Shown: positions 43,296 to 50,759 of the stretch, piece after piece | Layout: each line of letters starts with the position of its first letter | Position numbering within the stretch: position 1 is the first letter of the stretch | Origin: Clostridia bacterium | Lineage (GTDB): Bacteria; Bacillota; Clostridia; UMGS1883; UMGS1540 | Length of the DNA: 64,000 nt | Assembly: GCA_017442155.1 (NCBI GenBank) | Contig: JAFSAU010000051.1 | Location: forward strand, 51,598 to 115,597 | Direction of reading: 5' to 3' | The notes under the pieces: model-generated | Database searches by the model: none | Seen by the model: only the letters and a program-made list of their open reading frames with translations | What the model was told of the DNA's origin: nothing | Made by a program: the position numbers and the translations under genes

Positions 43296-43417
43296 TTTAA
43301 AAAGATAAACCGGATCCCTCGGCGTGCGTGTGCGCGCCGGGGGCTCGCTATGACGGGGCAAATTTAATTTTGCCGCTTATGTATCTTTTACATCCGAACA
43401 GAAAGGAAGAATAAATC

Positions 43418-44926
43418 TTGGATAAAAAACTCATGGCGCTGATTATTATGGACGGCTTTGCCGCGGCGCCTGCAAACGACGGGAATGCCATTGCAAAGGC
43501 AAACACCCCGAATCTCGACCGCCTGTTCGCGGCGTACCCCCATACGGAAATTCAGGCCAGCGGTATGGACGTGGGTCTGCCCGAGGGACAGATGGGGAAC
43601 TCTGAGGTGGGTCACACCAATATCGGTGCCGGTAGAATTGTGTATCAGGAGCTGACACGTATTACGAAGTCCATTGCAGACGGGGATTTTTTTGAGAACA
43701 GTGCCCTTTTGTCTGCGATGGAAAACTGTAAGGAAAACCGCAGTGCCCTGCATCTTATCGGCCTTTTGTCCGACGGTGGTGTGCATAGCCATATCACCCA
43801 TCTGTACGGCCTTCTGGAAATGGCAAAGCGCAACGGTCTCAACAAAGTGTATGTTCATGCACTTTTAGACGGACGTGATGTTTCTCCCACCTCCGGCGCA
43901 GGATTCCTGGAAGCGTTGGAAGCGGAAATGGAGCGCATCGGTGTAGGCGAGATTGCCACGGTGATGGGACGCTATTACGCCATGGACCGCGACAATCGCT
44001 GGGACAGAGTGGAAAAAGCCTATGATGTGATGACACGCGGCAAGGGAAAGAAGATTGAAAACCCGGCAGAATATGTGCGTGTTTCCTATGAAGAAGAGGT
44101 TACAGACGAATTTATTGTACCTGCTACCACCGACGCCGGCCGGATTGAGAAAAACGACAGCGTAATTTTCTTCAATTTCCGTCCTGACCGTGCCCGGGAA
44201 ATCACCCGTGCTTTTGTGGACCCGGATTTTACCGGCTTTACCCGCAAGTTTTTCCCGCTTACGTATATCTGCATGACGCAGTACGATGCCACGATGCCGA
44301 ATGTGGACATTGCATTTAGGCCCCAGAAGCTGACAAACACCTTCGGCGACTATATTTCCGACAAGGGGTATACCCAGCTGCGTATCGCCGAAACGGAAAA
44401 GTATGCACACGTCACCTTCTTCTTTAACGGTGGCGTGGAAAAGACCGCAGAGGGTGAAGACAGAGTGCTGATTCCTTCCCCCAAGGTTGCCACCTATGAC
44501 CTTAAGCCTGAAATGAGTGCTGTAGAGGTTAAGGAAGCTGTTCTGGCCCGCCTCACCGAGCAGGACGTAATTATTCTGAACTTTGCAAACTGCGATATGG
44601 TTGGGCACACAGGTGTGTTCGACTGCGCTGTGCGCGCGGTGGAAACTGTGGATGCCTGCGTGGGCGAGGTTGTAGATGCAATCCTGGCCGCAGGCGGCAC
44701 TGTGCTGGTAACTGCAGACCACGGCAATGCAGACTGCATGTATGCCGAGGATGGCAGCCCCTTCACCGCCCATACTACGAATCCCGTGCCGCTTCTGGTG
44801 GCCGGTGCCGGTGATGTGAAGCTTCGCACAGACGGACGTCTTGCAGATATCGCTCCCACTATGCTGGAGCTGATGGGCCTGGAAAAACCGGAGGAAATGA
44901 CAGGCGAAAGTATGATAGTAAAATAA
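43418..44926 (+). CDS. gpmI: 2,3-bisphosphoglycerate-independent phosphoglycerate mutase
   Basis: Metal-dependent alkaline-phosphatase-fold enzyme, 3-PG to 2-PG. The 502-residue protein has LIIMDGFAAAPANDGNAI, the phospho-serine region GQMGNSEVGHTNIGAGR, HALLDGRDVSP, and metal-site stretches ILNFANCDMVGHTG and VTADHGNAD. The start is TTG at 43418, the only start codon with a well-placed site (AAAGGAAG, 8 bases upstream), so a non-AUG start is used. It ends with the terminator at 44933. Confidence 0.97.
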   Translation: MDKKLMALIIMDGFAAAPANDGNAIAKANTPNLDRLFAAYPHTEIQASGMDVGLPEGQMGNSEVGHTNIGAGRIVYQELTRITKSIADGDFFENSALLSAMENCKENRSALHLIGLLSDGGVHSHITHLYGLLEMAKRNGLNKVYVHALLDGRDVSPTSGAGFLEALEAEMERIGVGEIATVMGRYYAMDRDNRWDRVEKAYDVMTRGKGKKIENPAEYVRVSYEEEVTDEFIVPATTDAGRIEKNDSVIFFNFRPDRAREITRAFVDPDFTGFTRKFFPLTYICMTQYDATMPNVDIAFRPQKLTNTFGDYISDKGYTQLRIAETEKYAHVTFFFNGGVEKTAEGEDRVLIPSPKVATYDLKPEMSAVEVKEAVLARLTEQDVIILNFANCDMVGHTGVFDCAVRAVETVDACVGEVVDAILAAGGTVLVTADHGNADCMYAEDGSPFTAHTTNPVPLLVAGAGDVKLRTDGRLADIAPTMLELMGLEKPEEMTGESMIVK

Positions 44927-44932
44927 AAAATT

Positions 44933-44960
44933 GGCGCTGCAAAATTTGCGGCGCCATTTT
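44933..44960. terminator. Bidirectional terminator after gpmI
   Basis: Stem GGCGCTGC/GCGGCGCC (44933-44940 with 44948-44955, one G-U pair). ATTTTC follows on the plus side and AATTTTTTATTTTAC on the minus side, so it serves both gpmI and the convergent XRE gene. Confidence 0.85.
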
Positions 44961-44964
44961 CATA

Positions 44965-45174
44965 TCATTTTTTATTAAAATCCCGCCCCACAAGGTAATC
45001 AAGCGTAACATTGTAATAATCGGCAAGCTTTATGGCTGCCCAAAGCGGAAGCTCGCGTTCGCCGCGTTCATAACGCTGATAAACTGTTAGTTGCATATTT
45101 AACAGAACAGCAATGTCTTTTTGTGTCTTATCATGATCTTCTCTTAAATCTCGAACACGCCTATATCCGTTCAT
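44965..45174 (-). CDS. Small XRE-family helix-turn-helix regulator
   Basis: A 69-residue single-domain DNA-binding protein: YRRVRDLREDHDKTQKDIAVLLNMQLTVYQRYERGERELPLWAAIKLADYYNVTLDYLVG. There is no effector domain. The gene is divergent from the repeat array that begins about 100 bases upstream. A perfect palindrome AACACCG-TG-CGGTGTT (45242-45257) lies in that gap and is a candidate operator. GAGGAGGG precedes the ATG at 45174. Its targets are unknown. Confidence 0.85.
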   Translation of the reverse strand: MNGYRRVRDLREDHDKTQKDIAVLLNMQLTVYQRYERGERELPLWAAIKLADYYNVTLDYLVGRDFNKK

Positions 45175-45268
45175 TCTTACCCTCCTCGGTTATAGTTCTA
45201 TGAAAATATTTTACTAAAATCACAGAAAAATATTGACAAATAACACCGTGCGGTGTTGTGATTTATAC

Positions 45269-45399
45269 CGGAAACGAAAGCCCCGATGTCGCCAAACACA
45301 TCCAAAGGAAGCCGCCCTGCAGTATAGCGGGATAGCTTTTTTTTAGAAAATACTTTACAAATCCGCCGGTTTATGGTATATTTATTATGCCAAACAAAA
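45269..45399 (+). repeat. Repeat module copy A (right half plus promoter)
   Basis: Starts CCGGAAACGAAAGCCCCGATG and continues through TGTCGCCAAAC (45287-45297), a CATCCAAAGGAAGCCGCC block, an imperfect hairpin and a promoter. It matches copy B almost base for base from 45287 onwards, and the left half (the terminator part) is missing. Confidence 0.9.
45354..45382 (+). promoter_or_regulatory. Promoter of small RNA unit 1
   Basis: TTTACA (45354-45359), 17-base spacer, TATATT (45377-45382), inside repeat copy A. Confidence 0.75.
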
Positions 45400-45591
45400 A
45401 TTAGATACTGAAATTTCGTATGCAGTGCGAAGCTGTTAGCACCGGGTTTTTCTTTTTTTGGAAAAAACGCGAGGCTCTTTCTTCGGTGCTGCTATATAGG
45501 CTATGCACGTACGAGTTGATATCTATTTTTGTTTGGCGACAAAAATGAGCCGTGCGTTTTTCATGCGTCGGCTCGTTCCGGCGCATTTTTT
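45389..45591 (+). ncRNA. Candidate structured small RNA 1 of the repeat array (about 203 nt)
   Basis: Runs from just after a promoter to an intrinsic terminator (45564-45591). The predicted fold is one long hairpin with three nested stems. The closing stem pairs 45389-45407 with 45520-45537 (GCCAAACAAAAAT../..ATTTTTGTTTGGC). The middle stem pairs 45416-45424 with 45504-45514. The upper stem pairs AGCACCG (45438-45444) with CGGTGCT (45484-45490). The apical loop, 45445-45483, contains TTTTTTTGGAAAAAACGCGA followed by GGCTCTT, a motif shared with unit 2. No reading frame with a ribosome site was found. I do not recognise the family. Confidence 0.6.
45564..45591 (+). terminator. Terminator of small RNA unit 1
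   Basis: TGCGTCGG/CCGGCGCA stem (45564-45571 with 45578-45585, one T-G pair), 6-base loop, six T. An alternative stem GAGCCG/CGGCTC (45547-45552 with 45569-45574) uses some of the same bases; on the minus strand that alternative is also followed by ATTTTTG. Confidence 0.85.
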
Positions 45592-45681
45592 GTGCTGGAA
45601 ACGCAAACCCTGATGTCGCCAAACACATCCAAAGGAAGCCGCCCTGCAGTATAGCGGGATAGCTTCTTTTTTAGAAAATAC

Positions 45682-45710
45682 TTTACAAATCCGCCGGTTT
45701 ATGGTATACT
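45682..45710 (+). promoter_or_regulatory. Promoter of small RNA unit 2
   Basis: TTTACA (45682-45687), 17-base spacer, TATACT (45705-45710). The spacer is identical to that of unit 1. Confidence 0.8.
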
Positions 45711-45716
45711 TATTAT

Positions 45717-45912
45717 GCCAAACAAAATTTGAATAAACGTTTTAATGTAGCTATTCTTCAAAAGTCTGCACTTTTTTGCTTTTGGTAAAAATGCGTGGCT
45801 CTTCATGTGCAACTGTTGAAGGAATTTGCATTCCGACGTTGTTTGAATTTTGTTTGGCGACAAAAATGAGCCGTGCGTTTTTCGTGCGTCGGCTCGTTCC
45901 GGCGCATTTTTT
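45717..45912 (+). ncRNA. Candidate structured small RNA 2 of the repeat array (about 196 nt)
   Basis: Same architecture as unit 1 with different stem sequences. The closing stem pairs GCCAAACAAAATT (45717-45729) with AATTTTGTTTGGC (45846-45858). Then AACGT (45736-45740) pairs with ACGTT (45836-45840), and AATG (45744-45747) with CATT (45829-45832). CTTCAA (45756-45761) pairs with TTGAAG (45816-45821), and GCAC (45768-45771) with GTGC (45807-45810). The apical loop again has CTTTTGGTAAAAATGCGTGG then CTCTT. It ends in a terminator at 45885-45912. Conserved loop and ends with divergent but still complementary stems is what a structured RNA under selection would show. Confidence 0.6.
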
Positions 45913-45986
45913 GTGCCGGAAACGCAAACCCCGGTGTCGCCAAACACATCCAAAGGAAGCCGCCCTGCTATACTGCGGGGCGGCTT
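45847..45986 (+). repeat. Repeat module copy C (left part, no promoter)
   Basis: Contains GTTTGGCGACA (45852-45862), the terminator block and TGTCGCCAAAC (45935-45945), then ends in the hairpin at 45957. The promoter half is absent, so the array stops here. Confidence 0.9.
45885..45912 (+). terminator. Terminator of small RNA unit 2
   Basis: Same TGCGTCGG/CCGGCGCA stem (45885-45892 with 45899-45906) and six T as in unit 1. Confidence 0.85.
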
Positions 45987-45990
45987 CTTT
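45957..45990. terminator. Hairpin closing the repeat array / end of the P-type ATPase gene
   Basis: AAGCCGCCC/GGGCGGCTT (45957-45965 with 45978-45986), a perfect 9-bp stem, then CTTTC. The equivalent hairpins in copies A and B are imperfect. It probably also ends transcription of the convergent P-type ATPase gene. Confidence 0.65.
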
Positions 45991-46021
45991 CATAGATAAA
46001 TCTTTTCAAATTTCTTGGGGT

Positions 46022-48634
46022 TTATTTCTTTTTAATTAGCCCCAAAGCCTTGGAAATCTCCATCACCACCAGGGGAACAAATACCAGTCCCAAGGCAATG
46101 GCGTAAAGCTTTCCGGGGAGGAGAATAAGTCCGAAGGCTGCGCGCACAGGGGTGAATACAACCAGTGCCATAAGCAGGAGGGAGGTCAGCACTGCCAGAT
46201 TCAGCGTGCGGTTGGAGAAGGGGCCGATTTTAAACAGCGAGTGCTCCGAACGCATGTTATAGGCCTGCACAAGCTGAGACAGAGCTAAAATGATGAAGGC
46301 CATGGTTTGCCCGCCGGAAAGCTGACCGGTTTGTACTTCACCGATTTTAAAGCCAATCAGTGTCAGAGCGGCAAACATAAAGCCCTGCAGGACCACGCGA
46401 ACACCAAGACCGCCGGCAAAAATACCTTCGTTTTTCGGCTTCGGCTTTCTGTCCATCACATCCGCTTCCACTGCTTCCATACCCAGTGCAATTGCCGGCA
46501 GGGAGTCGGTCACCAGGTTAATCCAGAGAAGTTGCATGGAAAGAAGGGGCGAACGGTGCCAAAGCAGCATGGCGGCAAAAACGGTGATGACTTCGCCGAT
46601 ATTTGTACCGAGAAGAAAGCCCACTACTTTTTTAATATTTGCATAAATACCGCGGCCCTCGCGAACGGCATCCACGATTGTTGCAAAGTTATCGTCCGTC
46701 AGCGTCATATCCGCGGCCCCCTTGGCCACGTCTGTGCCCGTAATACCCATGGCACAGCCGATGTCGGCGGCTTTCAGGGCGGGGGCGTCATTTACGCCGT
46801 CACCGGTCATGGAAACCACCTGTCCCTTTCTTTGCCATGCACGGACAATGCGGATTTTATTTTCCGGCGAAACCCGGGCGTAAACAGAGATGCTTTCCAC
46901 CTGCGCGTCCAGCTCCCTGTCGGTCATAGCGTCCAGCTGTGCGCCCGTGATAGCCCGATCGCCCTCCCGTAGGATGCCCAGCTCCTTCGCGATGGCAGAA
47001 GCAGTAACAACATGGTCACCGGTAATCATAACAGGCTTGATACCGGCCTGGCGGCAGACGGCCACAGCGGCCCGGGCTTCCGGGCGCGGCGGGTCAATCA
47101 TACCGACAAGTCCCAGGAAGGTCAGGCCGTTTTCCAGAGCCTCTGCAGTGGGCGTTTCCGGCACAGCTTCTATTTCTTTATAAGCCACGGCCAGCACGCG
47201 CAGGGCATTTTCGCTCATGCTTTCCGTCATTTCTTTTGCGGCCTCCAGATTTCCGGCGATGCACCGCGGCATCATCATGTCGAAGGCACCCTTTACAATT
47301 ACGATGTTTTTGCCGTCAATTTTGTTTACCGTTGTCATCAGCTTGCGGTCGGAATCAAAGGGGATTTCCGCAAGGCGCGGATATTTTTTGTTAAGCTCCT
47401 CCTTGGGCATTCCGTTTTCATGGGCGGCCAGGACAATCGCCGTCTCTGTCGGGTCGCCGATGTGTTGTATCTCTGTGCCGCTGAAAACCACACTGCCGTC
47501 ACAGCAAAGTGTACCGTACAGGAGAAGGGTTTTAATGCTGTCGGAATTGTTGTCTGTAATATCTTCCGGTTGTGCGCTGCCATCGGTATACGCTTTTGTC
47601 AGCGTCATGCGGTTTTGCGTCAGTGTACCCGTTTTATCCGAGCAGATAATGGAGGCACTTCCGAGCGTTTCCACGGCAGGCAGGCGACGAATCAGCGCAT
47701 TTTTCTTTACCATCCGCTGTACGCCGATGGAGAGGACGATTGTAACAATGGCGGGAAGCCCTTCCGGAATGGCAGAAACAGCCAGGGAAACGGCGGTCAT
47801 GAAAATTTCCAGTACAGGAATCCCGTTGGCGAGGCCCACTACAAAGATGACGGCGCAGGCGGCCAATGCCATAATACCCAGATATTTACCGAGCTGCGAA
47901 AGCTTCTGCTGCAGGGGCGTCTGTCCGTTTTCTTCCGCATCTAAAAGGTTTGCAATTTTACCCATTTCCGTGTCCATACCGGTGGCGGTAACCACAGCCA
48001 GTGCCGTACCGTAGGTAATACTGCAGCCGGAAAACACCATGTTTGTTCTGTCGCCGATGGCGGCGTCCGCACTGACCTCGGCCTCCGCGTCCTTCTCGGA
48101 GGGAACGGATTCACCGGTGAGGGCTGATTCTTCGGATTTCAGGCTGGCACTCTGCAGAAGCCGCGCGTCGGCAGGAACAAAGTCACCGGCCTCCAGACGG
48201 ATGATGTCACCGGGCACGAGTGCCGATGCATCCACCATCTGTTCCGCACCGTCCCGGATGACCCGGGCGTGAGGGGCGGACATGTTTTTCAGTGCATCCA
48301 GTGCCTTTTCGGCCTTTCCTTCCTGATACACACCCATCACAGCATTGAGAACGACAATCAGCAGAATGAGGAGCGGCTCGAAAAGCTCACCCCAGTTTTT
48401 TTCCATAACAACCACCGAAAAGGAAACGATGGCCGCCGCAATGAGAATGAGGATCATGACGTCCTTGAACTGGTCAAAAAACCGCTGAAATGTGGATTTT
48501 TTCTTTTTTTCCCTGAGGCGGTTGGGGCCGTACTTTTCCTGCCGTGCGGCCGCTTCCGCCTGCGTAAGCCCTTTCCGGGGATCCGCCGCAAGCTTTTCGA
48601 TTACCCGGGCTTTTGTTTCGTTGTGCAGTGACAA
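46022..48634 (-). CDS. Cation-translocating P-type ATPase (Ca2+-ATPase, PacL/PMR1 type)
   Basis: An 870-residue P2-type ATPase that exports Ca2+ (or Mn2+). N-terminal cation-ATPase domain (about 5-75, GLTQAEAAARQEKYGPNRL), actuator domain, M4 motif VSAIPEGLPAIVTI, phosphorylation site CSDKTGTLTQNRM (about 337), nucleotide domain (KGAFDMMM), hinge MTGDGVNDAPALKAADIG, and a four-helix C-terminal membrane block. PEGLP with downstream NLVTDSLPA is typical of SERCA-like pumps, supporting Ca2+. The TTG start at 48634 has AGGAGG 8 bases upstream. It has a leader of about 200 nt, described separately. Confidence 0.93.
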   Translation of the reverse strand: MSLHNETKARVIEKLAADPRKGLTQAEAAARQEKYGPNRLREKKKKSTFQRFFDQFKDVMILILIAAAIVSFSVVVMEKNWGELFEPLLILLIVVLNAVMGVYQEGKAEKALDALKNMSAPHARVIRDGAEQMVDASALVPGDIIRLEAGDFVPADARLLQSASLKSEESALTGESVPSEKDAEAEVSADAAIGDRTNMVFSGCSITYGTALAVVTATGMDTEMGKIANLLDAEENGQTPLQQKLSQLGKYLGIMALAACAVIFVVGLANGIPVLEIFMTAVSLAVSAIPEGLPAIVTIVLSIGVQRMVKKNALIRRLPAVETLGSASIICSDKTGTLTQNRMTLTKAYTDGSAQPEDITDNNSDSIKTLLLYGTLCCDGSVVFSGTEIQHIGDPTETAIVLAAHENGMPKEELNKKYPRLAEIPFDSDRKLMTTVNKIDGKNIVIVKGAFDMMMPRCIAGNLEAAKEMTESMSENALRVLAVAYKEIEAVPETPTAEALENGLTFLGLVGMIDPPRPEARAAVAVCRQAGIKPVMITGDHVVTASAIAKELGILREGDRAITGAQLDAMTDRELDAQVESISVYARVSPENKIRIVRAWQRKGQVVSMTGDGVNDAPALKAADIGCAMGITGTDVAKGAADMTLTDDNFATIVDAVREGRGIYANIKKVVGFLLGTNIGEVITVFAAMLLWHRSPLLSMQLLWINLVTDSLPAIALGMEAVEADVMDRKPKPKNEGIFAGGLGVRVVLQGFMFAALTLIGFKIGEVQTGQLSGGQTMAFIILALSQLVQAYNMRSEHSLFKIGPFSNRTLNLAVLTSLLLMALVVFTPVRAAFGLILLPGKLYAIALGLVFVPLVVMEISKALGLIKKK

Positions 48635-48837
48635 TTTCTGTTCCTCCTGATATAAAAATTTTTATGCACAGAGCTGACTGTAAAATGACGTCCGTTCCCG
48701 GAGGGGAGTTCGCCGCCGGTGATTACGATACTTTCAGTATACCCGCTCCTTTGCGTAGATATATCTACCTTTTATCCGTAAAATGCAGAGAAGTTTCCCA
48801 AACACAGAAAAAAGGTTTTTTCAAGGAAGTATCCTTT
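48635..48837 (-). promoter_or_regulatory. Long 5' leader of the P-type ATPase gene, function unknown
   Basis: About 200 nt of untranslated leader between the promoter and the TTG start. On the minus strand it contains a perfect palindrome GTAGATATATCTAC, an ATACTGAAAGTAT hairpin and a GC-rich ACCGGCGGCGAACTCCCC..CCGGG block. No terminator with a T-run is visible. It does not match the yybP-ykoY, NiCo or M-box consensus as I know them. It could be a cation-sensing element acting on translation; this is only inferred from length and position. Confidence 0.45.
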
Positions 48838-48843
48838 CTGATT

Positions 48844-48873
48844 ATTATATCGGAGAGCGGCAGGAATTGTCAA
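48844..48873 (-). promoter_or_regulatory. Promoter of the P-type ATPase gene
   Basis: Minus strand TTGACA (48873-48868), 18-base spacer, TATAAT (48849-48844), about 210 bases upstream of the start codon. Confidence 0.88.
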
Positions 48874-48942
48874 GATATTTTCCGTTTTTCTCCATAGTAC
48901 GCTGCCGAATTAACTTTTATGTAACGGAACAGTCATATTTTG

Positions 48943-48971
48943 TTGACATTTTTTGCAGGACGTGATATACT
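48943..48971 (+). promoter_or_regulatory. Promoter of iclR-kdgK-eda
   Basis: TTGACA (48943-48948), 17-base spacer, TATACT (48966-48971). Confidence 0.92.
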
Positions 48972-48981
48972 ATAAAAAATT

Positions 48982-49008
48982 GCATATGCGCACGCGGTTC
49001 GTATATGC
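48982..49008 (+). promoter_or_regulatory. Candidate operator for the IclR-type regulator
   Basis: Near-perfect inverted repeat GCATATGCG-N9-CGTATATGC just downstream of the -10 element and before the iclR ribosome site. The position suits repression by the IclR protein encoded next; this is inferred. Confidence 0.6.
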
Positions 49009-49025
49009 GGACAAGGAGGGGGAAT

Positions 49026-49790
49026 ATGCATCAGCCAACCAAGCGTGTTCTGGAAATTCTGGAAGCGGTTGCCCGCGACGGCGAGGATAAACGCCTTGTG
49101 GATTTCAGCCGGGAACTGGGGATCCCCAAAAGCACACTTTTGCCGATTCTGCAGACGCTGTGCCGGTATCGTTATTTGCTGCAGACTGAATCGGGCCAAT
49201 ACCGGGCAGATACGGCTCTTTTCTCCCTGGGTGCGGCTTTCGCAGGAAATTTTCCCACGCTGGACTTTGTGCGGAAACAGCTGGAGAAAGCGGTGGAACA
49301 GATAGGGGAAACCTGCTATTTCGGCGTTCTGGAGAAAGGGGATGTTCTATATATAGAAAAGGTGGATTCGCCCCAGCCGCTTCGCATACTGGTCGAGCCC
49401 GGCCGCCGTTTGCCGGCGTATGCCACGGCGATTGGAAAAGCACTTCTGTCAGAACGGTCGGAGGGGGAGCTTCGGAGAATATACCCGGAGGACCTTGCGC
49501 CTGTGACGGAAAAAACGGTCACGGATATCAGGACGCTTGCCGCCCAGCTGATGCAGTCGCTTCAAAAAGGGTATTTCTGTGAAATCGAGGAATCCACCGC
49601 GCACATCCGCTGTTTTGCAGTCCCCATCCGAAAGGGAGGACGTGTAATTGCGGCCATCAGCGTGGCAATTCCGATTTTCCGCTTCGAGGAGGAGAAAGAA
49701 TCGTTTTATATTGAAACGCTGCAAAACGCCGCGGCCGAAATCAGCCGCATTATAGAGGAAACGGACGCCCATTTCGGGACAATATTTTAA
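49026..49790 (+). CDS. IclR-family transcriptional regulator (KdgR-like)
   Basis: A 254-residue regulator. The N-terminal winged helix (about 1-65) reads PTKRVLEILEAVARDGEDKRLVDFSRELGIPKSTLLPILQTLCRYRYL. The effector domain (about 75-250) has GDVLYIEKVDSPQPLRILVEPGRRLPAYATAIGKALLS and GYFCEIEESTAHIRCFAVPI. The start is ATG 49026 after AAGGAGGGGG; a longer frame overlaps the candidate operator. Being followed directly by KDG kinase and KDPG aldolase genes, it most likely senses 2-keto-3-deoxygluconate or a relative. Confidence 0.92.
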   Translation: MHQPTKRVLEILEAVARDGEDKRLVDFSRELGIPKSTLLPILQTLCRYRYLLQTESGQYRADTALFSLGAAFAGNFPTLDFVRKQLEKAVEQIGETCYFGVLEKGDVLYIEKVDSPQPLRILVEPGRRLPAYATAIGKALLSERSEGELRRIYPEDLAPVTEKTVTDIRTLAAQLMQSLQKGYFCEIEESTAHIRCFAVPIRKGGRVIAAISVAIPIFRFEEEKESFYIETLQNAAAEISRIIEETDAHFGTIF

Positions 49791-49803
49791 AAGGAGAATA
49801 CAT

Positions 49804-50748
49804 ATGCCGGAACTTATAACGTTTGGAGAATCCATGGGAGCTATGGCACCCGGGGAACGAGGATTGCTCCGCTACTGTGACAGCTTTAAGCTGCGCCTGG
49901 CCGGAGCAGAGAGCAACACAGCCATTGGTCTTTGCAAGCTGGGCCACACCGCCGGATGGGTCGGTGCGGTCGGCAACGATGGGGTGGGGGACTTCGTGCT
50001 TGCCGCCATGCGGGCAGAGGGGGTGGATACCACCGCTGTGAAAACGGACCCGCACCACCGCACGGGTCTGCTGTTAAAGGAACTGAGCGCGGGGGAAACG
50101 AGTGTGTATTACTACCGGGAAAATTCTGCGGCCAGTCATTTTTCCGCGAAGGATATTCCCTATGCGTACCTTCGCGATGCAAAAATTTTGCATATTTCAG
50201 GAATTACGCCCGTTTTAAGTGAAAGTTGCCGCGGGGCGGTGGAGGCGATGATTGCCTTCGCGGGAGAAAACGGCATTTCCGTAAGCTTTGACCCTAACAT
50301 CCGCCGTAAGCTTTGGGGTGAAACGGATTTTGCACCTATGATGCGCTCGATGCTGTTTTCCGCACAGATTGCACTTTTGGGGACCGAGGAAGCCGCACAG
50401 ATTTTAGGCACGGAAAATCCGGAGGAAATTGTGCAGATTCTGCGGGAAAAAGGTGTAGAACGCATTGCTGTGAAAAACGGGGGAGAAGGGGCCTGGTGTG
50501 CTGACCGCGAAACGTTTGTGCACATTCCGCCCGAAAGCTGTAAGCCCATTGACCCGGTGGGGGCCGGTGACGGCTTTAACGCCGGCTTCTTATGCGGTGT
50601 TCTGGAAGGAAAGGATATTGTAACCTGCGGCAGAATGGGTGCCATCGGCGGTGCAATGGCAACGGAATCTACCGGCGATTACGAAGGATATCCCAGCCGT
50701 TCGCAAATGGAAATCCGCCTCGGAAACGGCACCCGGATTTACCGATAG
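49804..50748 (+). CDS. kdgK: PfkB-family sugar kinase, probably 2-keto-3-deoxygluconate kinase
   Basis: Phosphorylates KDG to KDPG. The 314-residue ribokinase-fold protein begins LITFGESMGAMAPGERG and carries LAGAESNTAIGLCKLGH, SFDPNIRRKLW and the PfkB signature DPVGAGDGFNAGF with its catalytic Asp. The substrate is deduced from the adjacent eda and IclR genes; fructokinase-type activity cannot be excluded from sequence alone. It lies 13 bases after iclR and 11 bases before eda. Confidence 0.88.
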   Translation: MPELITFGESMGAMAPGERGLLRYCDSFKLRLAGAESNTAIGLCKLGHTAGWVGAVGNDGVGDFVLAAMRAEGVDTTAVKTDPHHRTGLLLKELSAGETSVYYYRENSAASHFSAKDIPYAYLRDAKILHISGITPVLSESCRGAVEAMIAFAGENGISVSFDPNIRRKLWGETDFAPMMRSMLFSAQIALLGTEEAAQILGTENPEEIVQILREKGVERIAVKNGGEGAWCADRETFVHIPPESCKPIDPVGAGDGFNAGFLCGVLEGKDIVTCGRMGAIGGAMATESTGDYEGYPSRSQMEIRLGNGTRIYR

Positions 50749-50759
50749 GAGGAATCAAA

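Larger units (their letters stand above)
45526..45728 (+). repeat. Repeat module copy B (complete)
   Basis: Full module: GTTTGGCGACA (45531-45541), hairpin/terminator block, TGTCGCCAAAC (45614-45624), second hairpin, promoter, then GCCAAAC at the start of the next RNA. It spans the end of RNA 1 to the start of RNA 2; the period between the two units is 328 bases. Confidence 0.9.

Noticed and set aside
43296..43417. RNA gene or riboswitch between tpiA and gpmI
   Set aside because: Two GC-rich hairpins are present but they match no known element and lie within a probable glycolytic operon; processing or spacing signals are as likely.
45269..45986. CRISPR array
   Set aside because: Unit length is 328 bases with only two to three copies, internal promoters and terminators are present, and there are no cas genes; this is not a CRISPR layout.
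45401..45993. Minus-strand reading frames of 75-84 codons across the repeat array that share peptide stretches
   Set aside because: The shared peptides follow from the repeated DNA and occur in different frames in different copies. No ribosome site is placed well, and RNA pairing explains the conservation better than coding.
48635..48837. yybP-ykoY (Mn2+) riboswitch ahead of the P-type ATPase
   Set aside because: The required GGGGAGTAG and GACCTTT blocks are not present on the transcribed strand; a GGGGAG string occurs only on the opposite strand.
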